Numbered from the stretch's first letter, positions 52,920 to 62,738 are shown. The stretch is 64,000 nt of DNA from Paenibacillus monticola (GCF_009664975.1 NZ_WJXB01000003.1:496001-560000), one strand, 5' to 3'. Program-made: numbers and translations. Notes: generated from the letters alone by a model not told the origin.

Positions 52920-53942
52920 CTAATGAGTATTGATCATCTTGCAGGAGCCGCGTTTGAGCAATACCGCATCGTAGACAATATGCTGGTTGCCTGAGCGTTT
53001 GGATATCAGGTCAAAGAGAACACCCACACTGGATAAAGCCATTTCTGTGCCCGGTTGGCTGATCGTATCGAGAGAAGGATGATAATATTCGGCCATTTCA
53101 ATGCCATCAAAGCCGATGATAGAGATGTCGTCGGGAATTGAAAGGCCTGCGCTAAGCACGGCTTTGGCCGAGCCCATGGCAATCGTGTCAGACGCTGCAA
53201 AGATAGCCGTTACTCCTTTGTTCTTGTTGAGCAATCTTCGTGTGGCATTAAATCCCGAGCTTGGGCTGTATTCACAATCTTCCAGCAGTTGAGGATCATA
53301 AGGCAGATCATGCTCCTCCAACGCTTGTTTGTAGCCCAGGAATCGCCGATTACCCGTGGTTTCATTCAGTAGCGGTGACTTAGCCAGGAAACCAATATTC
53401 GTATGTCCAAGTGAGATCAAATAACTGGTGGCCTTATAGGCCTCTTTCATTTCATCAATAATGACACTGGAGAATAAGTCAGGGTCAACCTCCTGTGTGG
53501 TGGTGATCGTCGTCAGCACGAAAGGAATATTCAGTTGTCTGAACTTCTCTTCGGAATGATCATAGGTACCGCCCATGAAGATAATTCCGCAAAGATTTTT
53601 TTCCTTAACCAGTTGTACGGCTGCTGTGATTTCATCTGTTCCGTCCTCAACTTGATGGATGAGAAAGGGGTAACCCCGTAAGTTGACCTGACGTTCAATT
53701 TCCCTGATCATGTTGGCGAAGAAGGGATTGGTAATCCCTTTGACCATAAGTGCAATATTCTTGGATTGGGTAGTTTTTAAATTCCGCGCATTGGAATTGG
53801 GAACGTAATTATATTCCTTGACCACATTCAGAACTTTCTCCCGTGTGGCCTTGCTTACCAGTCCCTTGTTGTTGATTACCCTGGAAACCGTTGAGATGCC
53901 GACACCGGAAATCCGCGCGATATCCTTAATATTTACGTCCAC
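52920..53942 (-). CDS. LacI-family repressor, locus C
   Basis: A 340-residue regulator with the helix-turn-helix VNIKDIARISGVGISTVSRVIN (residues 3-24), hinge YVPNSNARNLKTTQSKN, and a sugar-sensing domain. It starts at GTG 53942 with GGGGGAG upstream. It lies in the operon between the binding protein and the TIM-barrel gene, like the locus A LacI. The two identical GAAACGTTTC palindromes in the divergent promoter region at 57647-57862 are its likely operators. Confidence 0.92.
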   Translation of the reverse strand: MDVNIKDIARISGVGISTVSRVINNKGLVSKATREKVLNVVKEYNYVPNSNARNLKTTQSKNIALMVKGITNPFFANMIREIERQVNLRGYPFLIHQVEDGTDEITAAVQLVKEKNLCGIIFMGGTYDHSEEKFRQLNIPFVLTTITTTQEVDPDLFSSVIIDEMKEAYKATSYLISLGHTNIGFLAKSPLLNETTGNRRFLGYKQALEEHDLPYDPQLLEDCEYSPSSGFNATRRLLNKNKGVTAIFAASDTIAMGSAKAVLSAGLSIPDDISIIGFDGIEMAEYYHPSLDTISQPGTEMALSSVGVLFDLISKRSGNQHIVYDAVLLKRGSCKMINTH

Positions 53943-54013
53943 TAAACTCCCCCATTTATAGGTAAGGGAACTATATATAAAACTATAGCTCCCTTACACA
54001 TTTTTAGTTTCCT

Positions 54014-55585
54014 TTATTTGGCAGGAACAAATTCAGTAAGTTGTTTCTCTACTTCGGCAATAACCTTGTCAACTCCTGCTTTTTTCAGCTGATCGCGGTA
54101 TTCTGCAACCGCTTCTTTTGGTGATTTGCTTGTTTTACCTAGCATCAGCTGAATACCAAGCTGTGAGTTCACGTTGGAGATCGAAGCAATTTCCGTAGTC
54201 ACATTCGCTGGATCAAAGCTAAATCCACTGTAAGGATCATTAATGGCTACTTTATCCCAATCAGCGAACAGGGTATTGCGAATAGGGTTTTCTGTATCAC
54301 TTGGAATAACGAATTTGTCATTTCTCAAAGACCAAGCCGAGAATCCTCCGCCATCCGTTTTTTCATTGAAACCTGGAGGGTTCTTTTTAACGCCGTCTTC
54401 AATGACATATTGCTTGCCTTCAATCCCATATTGAAGAAGGTTGTAGTAGCTTTCATCCGTCATAAACTTCTCAATAACCATCAGTGAGCGTTCTGGATTT
54501 GCCGAACTTGTGCTGATAACGGTGGAGTTATCTACGCCCAATTTACGTTTGATCTTCTTATTAGCTTCAGCGAAGGTAAAGAAGTAAGGATCAGAGGTTG
54601 GTTGTGACTTCAAGTCTGCTCCATATTGGCCGATCCAATCCTGAGCATGAGTCATATAACCAGCAGAGTTTGCTGCTCTAAAGTTATCCTTGCCACCCAG
54701 ACTTGAGGAAAGAATATCTTTCTCCCAATACCCTTTATCCGCCCATTCACGCATCTTCACTGCCCAATCTTCAAATTCCTGGGTGAAGGCTGGATGCATG
54801 ACAGTTTTATAGTCCTCAGGACTTTTGGTAACCAGGTTAAGCTCATTTAAAGAGATACCAGGTGCATCAAGCCACATATCTGTGGTATCTACCAGCATTC
54901 TGAACATATTCTGCGCATCTTCCGCTTTACCATTAAGTGGTGGGAAAGATTCATTAGCGACCACATTATCCATGTATTTCGTCATTTCATCCAATGTGGT
55001 AATTTTGTCCATACCGTATTTCTTCAGCAAGTCTGAACGATAGGCATAACCGGCAGGAGTGAATTCACTATATAAACTAGGAACCCCAAAGATTTTGCCT
55101 TTATATTTCGTGTTCTGCCAGATACTTTCAGGAATTTCCGCTTTTAGCTTAGGAGCTACTTTGTCGAGCATATCCGTGATATCTACTAAAGCACCTTGGC
55201 TAGCCAAGGTAAAATAAGAAACTGGCGCTCCAGGAGAGGCATGCGACATATCAAACTCTTCACCAGAAGCGAATAGCAATGGGTATTTAGTAGCTGTATC
55301 CGGCCAATCAATATATTTCACTTCAATGGTAGCGTTCAGATCTGCCTTAAGTTTCTTGTTAATTTCCGCAAGAATGGCCTTGTTGGCAACACCTTCACTG
55401 CCCCAGAGGTAATACACTAACTTGGCTTCCTTGGAAATATCAACGCCGCCAGTTTCTGTTGCCGGAGTTCCGGAAGCATCCGGAGAAGTGTTGGAATCAC
55501 TTTCCTTGTTGGATGAACAGGCTGACAATAAACCGGTAAGCATGAGAACGGCAATTAATGAAGATACAATCTTTTTACCTTTCAT
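54014..55585 (-). CDS. Sugar-binding lipoprotein, locus C
   Basis: A 523-residue solute-binding lipoprotein with the lipobox GLLSAC (Cys about residue 23) and a Ser/Asp/Thr linker. The mature domain begins near AKLVYYLWGSEGVANKAILAEIN (about residue 54) and includes FASGEEFDMSHASPGAP. GGGAGG precedes the ATG. It lies 72 bases after its permeases. The context (GH3, PL8 and GH92 nearby) suggests an acidic or mannose-containing oligosaccharide as ligand, but this is inference. Confidence 0.92.
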   Translation of the reverse strand: MKGKKIVSSLIAVLMLTGLLSACSSNKESDSNTSPDASGTPATETGGVDISKEAKLVYYLWGSEGVANKAILAEINKKLKADLNATIEVKYIDWPDTATKYPLLFASGEEFDMSHASPGAPVSYFTLASQGALVDITDMLDKVAPKLKAEIPESIWQNTKYKGKIFGVPSLYSEFTPAGYAYRSDLLKKYGMDKITTLDEMTKYMDNVVANESFPPLNGKAEDAQNMFRMLVDTTDMWLDAPGISLNELNLVTKSPEDYKTVMHPAFTQEFEDWAVKMREWADKGYWEKDILSSSLGGKDNFRAANSAGYMTHAQDWIGQYGADLKSQPTSDPYFFTFAEANKKIKRKLGVDNSTVISTSSANPERSLMVIEKFMTDESYYNLLQYGIEGKQYVIEDGVKKNPPGFNEKTDGGGFSAWSLRNDKFVIPSDTENPIRNTLFADWDKVAINDPYSGFSFDPANVTTEIASISNVNSQLGIQLMLGKTSKSPKEAVAEYRDQLKKAGVDKVIAEVEKQLTEFVPAK

Positions 55586-55657
55586 TTAGGTAAGCCTCCC
55601 TTTTCTATTTCTAAATTTTTTCATTTATAATAAACGTCCCAGGAAAGAAGACATCCA

Positions 55658-56554
55658 TTAACCTTTTACTGCCCCGATGGTGAGGCCTGTTACGAAATAG
55701 CGCTGCACAAATGGATACAAGAGAATAATCGGGCCGGTAGCCAGCACAGCTGTAGCCATCTTGATGGATTGAGTCGGAAGATCAGCGGTGTTAATAACCG
55801 CCCCAGAGTTGATTAAAGACTGGAGGTTGGTCTGACTGACCATTCGCTGCAAAAAGTATTGCAGAGGGTATTTGGTAGAGTCACTGATATACAGCATCCC
55901 GTTATACCACTCATTCCAAAAGCCAAGTGCCGAGAAAAGACCAATGGTAGCTAGTGAGGGTACCGCCAATGGAATAAAGATCTTCCAGTAGATACGGAAG
56001 TCGCCAGCACCGTCAATCGTAGCGGATTCGTACAAGGAATCCGGAATGGCCTTCATGAAATTACGCATCAGGAAGATCGACCAAGCGCCTACCACAGCTG
56101 GCAGAATCATGGCGAACAAGTTGTCCTTAAGATGCAGATGCTTAACCATCAGAATATAGGTTGGAATCAAGCCGCCACTAAAGAGCGTCGTGAAGTAAAT
56201 TAGAAAGGAAAAGAAGTTGCGGTATTTGAAGTCCTTGCGATTGAGCACGAAGCCAGCCATCGACATCATAAACAGCCCAAGTACCGTACCCACTACGGTG
56301 ATAAAAATAGTGACCTGGTAAGCATCTACCAATTTGCTGGAGTTGTTCAGCAGCATGTCATAAGCCTTAAAGGAAAATTCTTTGGGCAGTAGCTTATAGC
56401 CCTCGCGGACAATCTCCTGCTCGTTCATAAACGAGGAAGAGATCATTAAGACGAAAGGGAATACACAGATCAGCGCAAAGATAGTGATAAAAATATAACT
56501 GATTATTTTAATGACGGTACTTCCAGAATCCATTTTTATTTTTGAGTTTTGCAT
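55658..56554 (-). CDS. Sugar ABC transporter permease (LplC/YtcP type), locus C
   Basis: A 298-residue permease with six membrane helices, the EAA loop YESATIDGAGDFRIYWKIFIPLAVP (about residues 175-199) and C-terminus YFVTGLTIGAVKG. AGGGG lies eight bases before the ATG at 56554; the GTG at 56563 and ATG at 56560 sit too close to it. It lies 31 bases after its partner permease. Confidence 0.92.
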   Translation of the reverse strand: MQNSKIKMDSGSTVIKIISYIFITIFALICVFPFVLMISSSFMNEQEIVREGYKLLPKEFSFKAYDMLLNNSSKLVDAYQVTIFITVVGTVLGLFMMSMAGFVLNRKDFKYRNFFSFLIYFTTLFSGGLIPTYILMVKHLHLKDNLFAMILPAVVGAWSIFLMRNFMKAIPDSLYESATIDGAGDFRIYWKIFIPLAVPSLATIGLFSALGFWNEWYNGMLYISDSTKYPLQYFLQRMVSQTNLQSLINSGAVINTADLPTQSIKMATAVLATGPIILLYPFVQRYFVTGLTIGAVKG

Positions 56555-56585
56555 TTTCATCACCCCTGTTTAGTTTCCGAATTAT

Positions 56586-57521
56586 TTAGAACAAAGCACT
56601 GTCCGGTTCAACCTTACGTACAATATAGTTCACTACAAGCACTAGAATCAGGCCGAATAAGGATTGGTAGAAGCCCACTGCCGCACCCATGGAGAAGTTG
56701 AATTGTCCCACCAAGGATCGGAAGACATAGGTGTCAATGATATCCGTCTGTGGATAAAGCACAGAGTTCGTTCCGATCAAATTGTAGAACAGATCAAAGG
56801 AACCCTTAAGAATGCCACCCATACCGAAGAGCAGGAGCAGAATAAATGTAGGCTTCAGGATAGGCAGAGTCATGTAGCGAATCCGCTGCCAAGTGGTCGC
56901 CCCATCGATATAAGCAGCCTCATACAGCTCATGGCTAATCCCGGTTATGGTCGCTAAATAAACAATCATGCCGTATCCGGTTCCCGCCCAGATTTTGAAG
57001 GCCACGATAATGTACTTCCAGATGCCCGCATCGGAATAAAATTCATAACGATCCAACCCGCCATTGGCAAGCATTGTGTTGATAAAGCCAGAGTTGAAAT
57101 TGAATAGGTTGTAAGCAAACACACCAACAATAACCATCGAAATAAAGTTAGGTAGGAGAATAACCGATTGGGAAATCTTCTTGAACCATTTGCCCGATAT
57201 TTCCGATAGCATGATGGCAAACAAGATTTGAATGATATTCCCCAAAGCTAGAAAGACGATGTTGTACAGCAGTGTATTTTTCGTAATGTTCCAGAGCTCG
57301 CCTGTTTGAACCAAAAACTCGAAATTCTTCAGGCCGATAAAATGGCTTCCGAAAATACCCTTGCTGAGATTGTAATCAACAAATGCGACATATGCACCGG
57401 GCATCACCGCATAGTGGAAAATAAGAAAATATACGATTACAGGTGACAACATCAGAAATAAAACCTTGTTCTTCATGACTTCCCGGACAATATTTCCACC
57501 AGTAAGCTTAAACCTTGCCAA
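56586..57521 (-). CDS. Sugar ABC transporter permease (LplB type), locus C
   Basis: A 311-residue permease, first gene of the locus C transport operon. It has six membrane helices and the EAA loop YEAAYIDGATTWQRIRYMTLPILKP (about residues 195-219). Translation starts at TTG 57521 with GGAGGTGG upstream; an earlier TTG at 57536 is inside that site. A sigma-A promoter and an operator lie upstream in the divergent region. Confidence 0.92.
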   Translation of the reverse strand: MARFKLTGGNIVREVMKNKVLFLMLSPVIVYFLIFHYAVMPGAYVAFVDYNLSKGIFGSHFIGLKNFEFLVQTGELWNITKNTLLYNIVFLALGNIIQILFAIMLSEISGKWFKKISQSVILLPNFISMVIVGVFAYNLFNFNSGFINTMLANGGLDRYEFYSDAGIWKYIIVAFKIWAGTGYGMIVYLATITGISHELYEAAYIDGATTWQRIRYMTLPILKPTFILLLLFGMGGILKGSFDLFYNLIGTNSVLYPQTDIIDTYVFRSLVGQFNFSMGAAVGFYQSLFGLILVLVVNYIVRKVEPDSALF

Positions 57522-57646
57522 TAAGTCCACCTCCAATTTGCACTATGCATTCATAACAAATGCATGCCTTTAATAAATCCCCTTGTCAGCACATCATCAT
57601 TTGAAGTTATTGCTTTATATAGAGAAGTGAAAACTTCTGAAACATA

Positions 57647-57661
57647 ATAGAAACGTTTCCA
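57647..57661. promoter_or_regulatory. LacI operator, locus C transport operon
   Basis: ATAGAAACGTTTCCA with a perfect GAAACGTTTC core, about 30 bases downstream of the minus-strand -10 box. The same 15 bases occur in inverse orientation at 57848-57862, so both divergent units share one regulator, presumably the locus C LacI. It does not fit the CcpA cre consensus well. Confidence 0.85.
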
Positions 57662-57691
57662 TTTTTTCTTTTTAACATTCCCCTCACTAGG

Positions 57692-57721
57692 AGTATATGC
57701 CCCTGTTGTATACGCTGTCAA
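57692..57721 (-). promoter_or_regulatory. Promoter of the locus C transport operon
   Basis: Minus-strand TTGACA (plus 57716-57721) and TATACT (plus 57692-57697) with an 18-base spacer, a strong sigma-A type match. The long leader of about 170 bases to the permease start carries the operator. Confidence 0.7.
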
Positions 57722-57802
57722 ATAAATTTTTTCAGATATGCAAGTCTTTAAATCACAATAATTATTCATAAATACAATAATTAGGAGACATTCCAAGTGC
57801 AA

Positions 57803-57831
57803 TTGACATTATTTCGACTTCGGGATAAAAT
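57803..57831 (+). promoter_or_regulatory. Promoter of the GH3 gene
   Basis: TTGACA at 57803-57808 and TAAAAT at 57826-57831 with a 17-base spacer. The operator at 57848-57862 starts 17 bases after the -10 box, where a bound repressor would block initiation or early elongation. Confidence 0.8.
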
Positions 57832-57847
57832 TGGGGCATATCATTTG

Positions 57848-57862
57848 TGGAAACGTTTCTAT
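57848..57862. promoter_or_regulatory. LacI operator, GH3 gene
   Basis: TGGAAACGTTTCTAT, the exact reverse complement of the site at 57647-57661. The two centres are 201 bp apart, about nineteen helical turns, so looping between them is possible. Confidence 0.85.
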
Positions 57863-57980
57863 TTATTTTCTTACTAACATACTCCTCTACATTTGCTTCT
57901 ATTAATGAATTACCCATGTGTTCAAATTTTGTATCATTTATCACAATAACTTCAGTGCCTTAACGAAAAGGGAGATTTCC

Positions 57981-60140
57981 ATGACTAAACCGTTTATCCA
58001 AGAACTTTTGAATGAAATGACACTGGAAGAAAAACTAGCTCAATTAACCCAGCTTGGCCCTTATTATTGGGGGTTGGACGATACCGTGGATTTAACGGGC
58101 CCGTTCAAGGAGCTCAATATTAAACCACATATCATGGAGAACATCGGCAGCGTTCTGAACGGCACGGGTGCCAGGAATGTGATTGAGCTGCAAACCCGGC
58201 ATTTGCAAACCAGTCGCCAGAAGATTCCCCTGCTCTTTATGGCAGATGTCATTCACGGCTACCGGACCATCTTACCGATTCCTCTGGCTATGGGTAGTTC
58301 ATTTGACCTAGAGGCCTGTGAACGATTTGCCGAGATAGCTGCCAAAGAGAGTGCGGCTGCCGGTATTCATGTTACTTTCTCGCCAATGACCGATCTCGTA
58401 CGCGATCCGCGCTGGGGACGTGTAATGGAAACTTCGGGAGAGGACCCTTATCTGAATGCACGGGTTACCGAGAGCATGGTTCGTGGCTATCAGGGAAAAG
58501 ACCTCAAGGAAAAAGGACGCATCGCAGCTTGCGTCAAGCATTTCGCCGGCTATGGTGCGCCCGAGGGCGGCCGCGAATACAATACAGTGGATGTGTCCTC
58601 CGGTGTATTGCGTGAATTTTATCTGCCTGCCTACAAAGCGGCGGTGGATGCTGGTGTGGCCATGGTCATGACCGCGTTTAACACGGTAGACCGGATACCT
58701 GCTACCGGTAATGAACAGCTTCTCCGTGGCATTCTGCGAGAGGAATGGGGCTTCAATGGTGTTACAATTGCCGACTTCAATTCCGTAAATGAACTAATCC
58801 CTCATGGCGCTGCAAGCGATGGCAGTGAAGCAGCAGAGAAAAGTCTGACTGCCGGCGTTGATATCGAGATGATGTCCACTCACTATCTCAATCACGGCTC
58901 CGATCTGGTGGAGCAAGGCAAGCTAAATGTGGCTTTGATCGACGAAGCCGTTATCCGAGTTCTGGAACTCAAGGACGCGCTGGGCCTGTTTGAGAATCCG
59001 TTCAAGGATGCCGATCCGCTAGTGGATGAGGCCGCTGAACCCTGCGCGGAACATACACAGGCAGCGCGAGAACTTGGTGCCAGCTCGGTAGTATTGTTGA
59101 AAAATGAAAATGAAGCATTGCCGCTGAAGAAGGGCATGAAGATTGGCCTTGCCGGTCCCTTTGCTACCTCTGTTCATGTGCTGGGTGGCTGGGCTGGAGT
59201 GGAAAAAGATACGGCTGTATCGCTCTACAAGGGAATTTCCCAAAAAACCTCTGCCGAGGATATACTCACGGCTATGACTGGTGAGCTCGGAAGCATGCTG
59301 GAGGGTATTTTTGATGTAGAGGATGAGGTGGAAGAAGCATTCAATCGCTTAAAGGATTGCGATGTCATTCTCGCTGCTGTTGGTGAGAACCAACAAGATA
59401 CAGGGGAAGGCGGTAGTAAGAGTAACCTACGCCTGTCTGCCAATCAGGAGAAGCTGATCTGGCGCCTGAAGGATACCGGTAAGAAGGTTATCACTATTGT
59501 ATTCAGTGGCCGGCCGCTAGAGCTGAAGCCTATCCTTGAGGCCAGTGATGCCTTGCTGCAAGCTTGGTTTTTGGGTACGGAGTCAGGGAATTCACTCGCG
59601 GATGTACTATTCGGGGATTATAATCCATCCGGACGTTTATCCATGAGCTTTCCCTACACGGTAGGGCAAATTCCGGTTTATTATAATGCCTTTCAAACAG
59701 GACGCCCTTATGATCCCCAATATCCACAAGTGCGTTATGTAACCCGGTATTTGGACTGTCCCAATGACCCACTATTCTGCTTTGGCTATGGTCTGAGTTA
59801 TTCCGATTTTGCTTACAGCGGTTTTGCTGTTGAAGAAGGTGAGCGCATTCATGCTTCAATTTCGGTAGAAAATACTTCCGACTGTACAGGTAAGGAAACG
59901 GTTCAGCTATATATCCGTGATGTCAGCGCAAGTGTCGTGCGCCCGGTTAAAGAAATGAAAGGCTTCCGGCAGCTTTCTTTAGCAGCGCATGAGAAACAGG
60001 TAGTTTCCTTCGAAATTACCAAAGACATGCTGATGTTCTATGGCAAGGACGACCAGCTTATCTTCGAGCCTGGAGAATTTGATATTATGATTGGTCGAAA
60101 CTCCGATGATCTGTTTACAGAGCGGATCTGGATCGGTTGA
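57981..60140 (+). CDS. GH3-family beta-glycosidase
   Basis: A 719-residue cytoplasmic glycosidase, divergent from the locus C importer and under the same operator. GH3 marks are FSPMTDLVRDPRWGRVMETSGEDP (about residues 133-156), VKHFAGYGAPEGGREYN (about 186-202) and the nucleophile Asp in NGVTIADFNSV (about 263). The C-terminal part has GKETVQLYIRDVSAS of the fibronectin-III-like domain. GGGAG precedes the ATG at 57981. No signal peptide. Beta-glucosidase or beta-xylosidase are both possible; it would attack the non-reducing ends of the imported sugars. Confidence 0.94.
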   Translation: MTKPFIQELLNEMTLEEKLAQLTQLGPYYWGLDDTVDLTGPFKELNIKPHIMENIGSVLNGTGARNVIELQTRHLQTSRQKIPLLFMADVIHGYRTILPIPLAMGSSFDLEACERFAEIAAKESAAAGIHVTFSPMTDLVRDPRWGRVMETSGEDPYLNARVTESMVRGYQGKDLKEKGRIAACVKHFAGYGAPEGGREYNTVDVSSGVLREFYLPAYKAAVDAGVAMVMTAFNTVDRIPATGNEQLLRGILREEWGFNGVTIADFNSVNELIPHGAASDGSEAAEKSLTAGVDIEMMSTHYLNHGSDLVEQGKLNVALIDEAVIRVLELKDALGLFENPFKDADPLVDEAAEPCAEHTQAARELGASSVVLLKNENEALPLKKGMKIGLAGPFATSVHVLGGWAGVEKDTAVSLYKGISQKTSAEDILTAMTGELGSMLEGIFDVEDEVEEAFNRLKDCDVILAAVGENQQDTGEGGSKSNLRLSANQEKLIWRLKDTGKKVITIVFSGRPLELKPILEASDALLQAWFLGTESGNSLADVLFGDYNPSGRLSMSFPYTVGQIPVYYNAFQTGRPYDPQYPQVRYVTRYLDCPNDPLFCFGYGLSYSDFAYSGFAVEEGERIHASISVENTSDCTGKETVQLYIRDVSASVVRPVKEMKGFRQLSLAAHEKQVVSFEITKDMLMFYGKDDQLIFEPGEFDIMIGRNSDDLFTERIWIG

Positions 60141-60162
60141 CAGGTGTATAGCTCCACAATTG

Positions 60163-60198
60163 AAAGCGCCAACCTTCTGCAATGAGGGTTGGCGCTTT
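60163..60198 (+). terminator. Terminator of the GH3 gene
   Basis: Perfect 12-bp arms AAAGCGCCAACC and GGTTGGCGCTTT, 22 bases after the stop. The T-run is short (TTTGT). Confidence 0.85.
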
Positions 60199-60241
60199 GT
60201 CATACGCTCAAAATATAAATAAGACATCCCTAAAAGCCTGA

Positions 60242-60332
60242 CATTACTTTTACTAATAAAGATTTTAAGGTTTAAGTCTCTTCCAGAGTAAGTATACTTG
60301 TAATACTTTTTTTCTACTTCAGAGAAAATTCC
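60242..60332 (-). pseudogene. Decayed C-terminus of a MarR-family regulator
   Basis: The minus strand reads IFSEVE, then in another frame SITSILTLEET, a stop, and TLKSLLVKV. These align with the end of the MarR protein at 51329 (FAEVEASITSALSPEEVQTLQSLLLKVKSSL region). One frameshift and one stop are needed. The rest of 60199-60491 is AT-rich with an ATCATACCTT / AAGGTATGAT inverted pair (60362-60371, 60461-60470) and no gene. Confidence 0.65.
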
Positions 60333-60491
60333 GGAGTATTATCGTACCTTTGTCCTCGCAGATCATACCTTCCGATGGCGCTCCCTTTTTTTGGTAAATC
60401 ACTTTCATCTATCAGTATAGATAAGGAACCGCAGCAAAAGAAACTACATGCATTCGAGAAAAGGTATGATATTTCGAGCTATCCATACTAG

Positions 60492-62738
60492 TTATATCCC
60501 TAGCTCAATATGGAACGATTCTCCTCTGGCATCGTCAGGGTCAAACCAAAGTCTCACCTTCCCGGGTTCACTGTGTTCAATAGATATTCGGTCTGACTTG
60601 TTAATCACACGGGTAACAGGCATATTGATTTCGATTGCTATCGGACAGCTCTGCATTTGAGTCGGATCAGCTATGGCCAGGTTCCAGCCTGTCGGATTCG
60701 TTTGCAGGATAATGGATGCTTGACTACTACAAGAAATATCCTCGCTTCTATACCAGCCTGGCTTCCAGAAATGCACTGCTGTTATTCCCAATTCCGCATC
60801 TTCAACCGCATGTACCTGATCATTTAATTCCAGGATTTTCAAACTTGAATCCTCAGCAAAACGGGCAGTTTCTTCTTCATTCCAACCAGGCAGGAGTACA
60901 TATGCGTAGTGATCTCCCTCAGGAGCTTCTCCATGATCGAACCACAACGTTTGATAGAACCTTTCCATTCTCTCAGGTGAACCGGAATGGTTAATACCCC
61001 TCCAACTGCCTTGCCGATTTTCACGCAAGGCATGTACACAGCATTTCTCAGGAAAGAAGATACCCGCATCCGCTTCCCCGACACTGCCCGTCATATGAAT
61101 CCATTTTGGATGAAATGTATCCACGTATCCAATATTCCGGCAAATCTTTTTTCCGTCAGCTATAATCACATTGTCTCCAAACGGGTTTAGTTTCCGGTTT
61201 TCTATGATCGTTTCCACTTTAGCGGAATTACGGCTCGTAATATCCGAACCTAAGGCAATGATGCGGTTTCCGAACAAAAACCAGCTTTTCAACGCTGTTA
61301 GTTTGTTTTCTTCGTCCATAACATCTTCCAATTCCATAGCAATTGCACCGTATTTCTTATGAAGGACAGCACCACCAACAAAAGATTGGGTGCTTAAGCG
61401 GCCTTGCCCGGCTCCATCCTTCTGCAATGTGTTGGTTACTGTAGTTCCAGGCAGGCGGTAGGGATCAACAGTCGGCCAGTAGCAATCGGCATATTGTCCC
61501 AAGTCATTATTGTACAGATGGCTCATTCCATACGAAGTATACCACCCCTTAAGATTTTCTTTATTACAATCTTCATAACTAAATATCCGGCTCGAAAACA
61601 TACTGATGGAGTAGGCAAATCCAGGACCTTGCAGCACCGCCCGGTCCATTTGTGTAAACAGTTTGCAGAAGGCCTCATCCCGGGCAGGCTGTATTTGTTC
61701 ATTGTCCAGCAAAGCTCTGGCTTGTGCTGCAGTATCCGGCGGTGCTTCGGCTATATACGATTTATACGTATCCGCCATAATCCATCCTTTAGCTCTAGAG
61801 AGCAGCCGTGCTTCATTCGTCTCACCCAGTATGCGGGAAAAACGTAAGCAGGAAGTAATGACAGAATGTCCACTCTCATGATTTTGCCAATCCCTCCGGG
61901 AGACTTCCCTGCCGCTCGCCATATCCATCATTGATCCTCTGAACATAAGTGGCACAAAAGATTGATCAATCCATTTAGCCGTCATCTCTTTTGCAGCAAT
62001 AGGCAATTCCCAACGAGTATCGTGCAGCCATACCATCAACCGGACAACATCCTGCAATAATGAAACCCCATATCCGCCAGTGTACGCATACTTGCCATGC
62101 TGAATAAATGAGCCATCCTCGTAGAAACCATCCCCTTCGATAACATTCCTGAACACCGGAAGCAGCGCACTGCGGGCTGCGAGTAGCTTTTGCCCATCGC
62201 CCTGAATAACAGCTGCAAGGGCAACAGCCGTTGATTTCCAGACCAAATTCGCTCCTGTTGAAGGCGGAGCCTTTGCTGTAAACCACTGAGCATGAAACGC
62301 TGGATCACCCACATATTTGTCTACAGGGAGGAGCAGACGCTTGGTAAGTTCTTTATCCAGCACGTCTTCCGTGAGTATGATTGTCTCCAGCAGAGCTATC
62401 GGCACCCCAATCTCCCAATACCACCAATTTCCATAGGGATGGCAGCTTTCGTTGTATCTATGCTCATATAGCCATTCCAATCCATAAATCACCTTTTGCT
62501 TTAAGGTATCGTTCATATAACAGGGAGACCGGGATGATTTCAAAGCGATTGCCATCCCTCTTAAGCGGTCTATGATTATAAATAAATCCGCAGCGTTCCC
62601 ATTATAAGGAATATTATCCCACAACAACTCATGATTGTTGAGCATCGTTTCCTGATCATTTTTGACCCTCTGCAGCGATTCATGACTAAGGGTATCTCCA
62701 GAGATATATTGCTGCCAGTTGTTTTTTAAGATAAGCAT
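60492..62738 (-). CDS. Intracellular PL8-family polysaccharide lyase
   Basis: A 748-residue lyase of the hyaluronate/chondroitin/xanthan lyase family, which cleaves next to uronic acids by beta-elimination. The helical N-terminal domain has GNWWYWEIGVP (about residue 103), the catalytic Asn in STGANLVWKS (about 164), and the catalytic His and Tyr in DGSFIQHGKYAYTGGYG (about 211-227). The C-terminal half is the usual beta-sandwich with YVLLPG. There is no signal peptide, whereas most PL8 enzymes are secreted. GGAGAG precedes the ATG. It follows the GH92 gene on the same strand. Xanthan, hyaluronan or similar fragments are possible substrates. Confidence 0.9.
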   Translation of the reverse strand: MLILKNNWQQYISGDTLSHESLQRVKNDQETMLNNHELLWDNIPYNGNAADLFIIIDRLRGMAIALKSSRSPCYMNDTLKQKVIYGLEWLYEHRYNESCHPYGNWWYWEIGVPIALLETIILTEDVLDKELTKRLLLPVDKYVGDPAFHAQWFTAKAPPSTGANLVWKSTAVALAAVIQGDGQKLLAARSALLPVFRNVIEGDGFYEDGSFIQHGKYAYTGGYGVSLLQDVVRLMVWLHDTRWELPIAAKEMTAKWIDQSFVPLMFRGSMMDMASGREVSRRDWQNHESGHSVITSCLRFSRILGETNEARLLSRAKGWIMADTYKSYIAEAPPDTAAQARALLDNEQIQPARDEAFCKLFTQMDRAVLQGPGFAYSISMFSSRIFSYEDCNKENLKGWYTSYGMSHLYNNDLGQYADCYWPTVDPYRLPGTTVTNTLQKDGAGQGRLSTQSFVGGAVLHKKYGAIAMELEDVMDEENKLTALKSWFLFGNRIIALGSDITSRNSAKVETIIENRKLNPFGDNVIIADGKKICRNIGYVDTFHPKWIHMTGSVGEADAGIFFPEKCCVHALRENRQGSWRGINHSGSPERMERFYQTLWFDHGEAPEGDHYAYVLLPGWNEEETARFAEDSSLKILELNDQVHAVEDAELGITAVHFWKPGWYRSEDISCSSQASIILQTNPTGWNLAIADPTQMQSCPIAIEINMPVTRVINKSDRISIEHSEPGKVRLWFDPDDARGESFHIELGI

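Noticed and set aside
57647..57862. GAAACGTTTC palindromes as CcpA cre sites
   Set aside because: They miss two or more conserved cre positions, and the identical paired layout beside a LacI locus fits a local repressor better.
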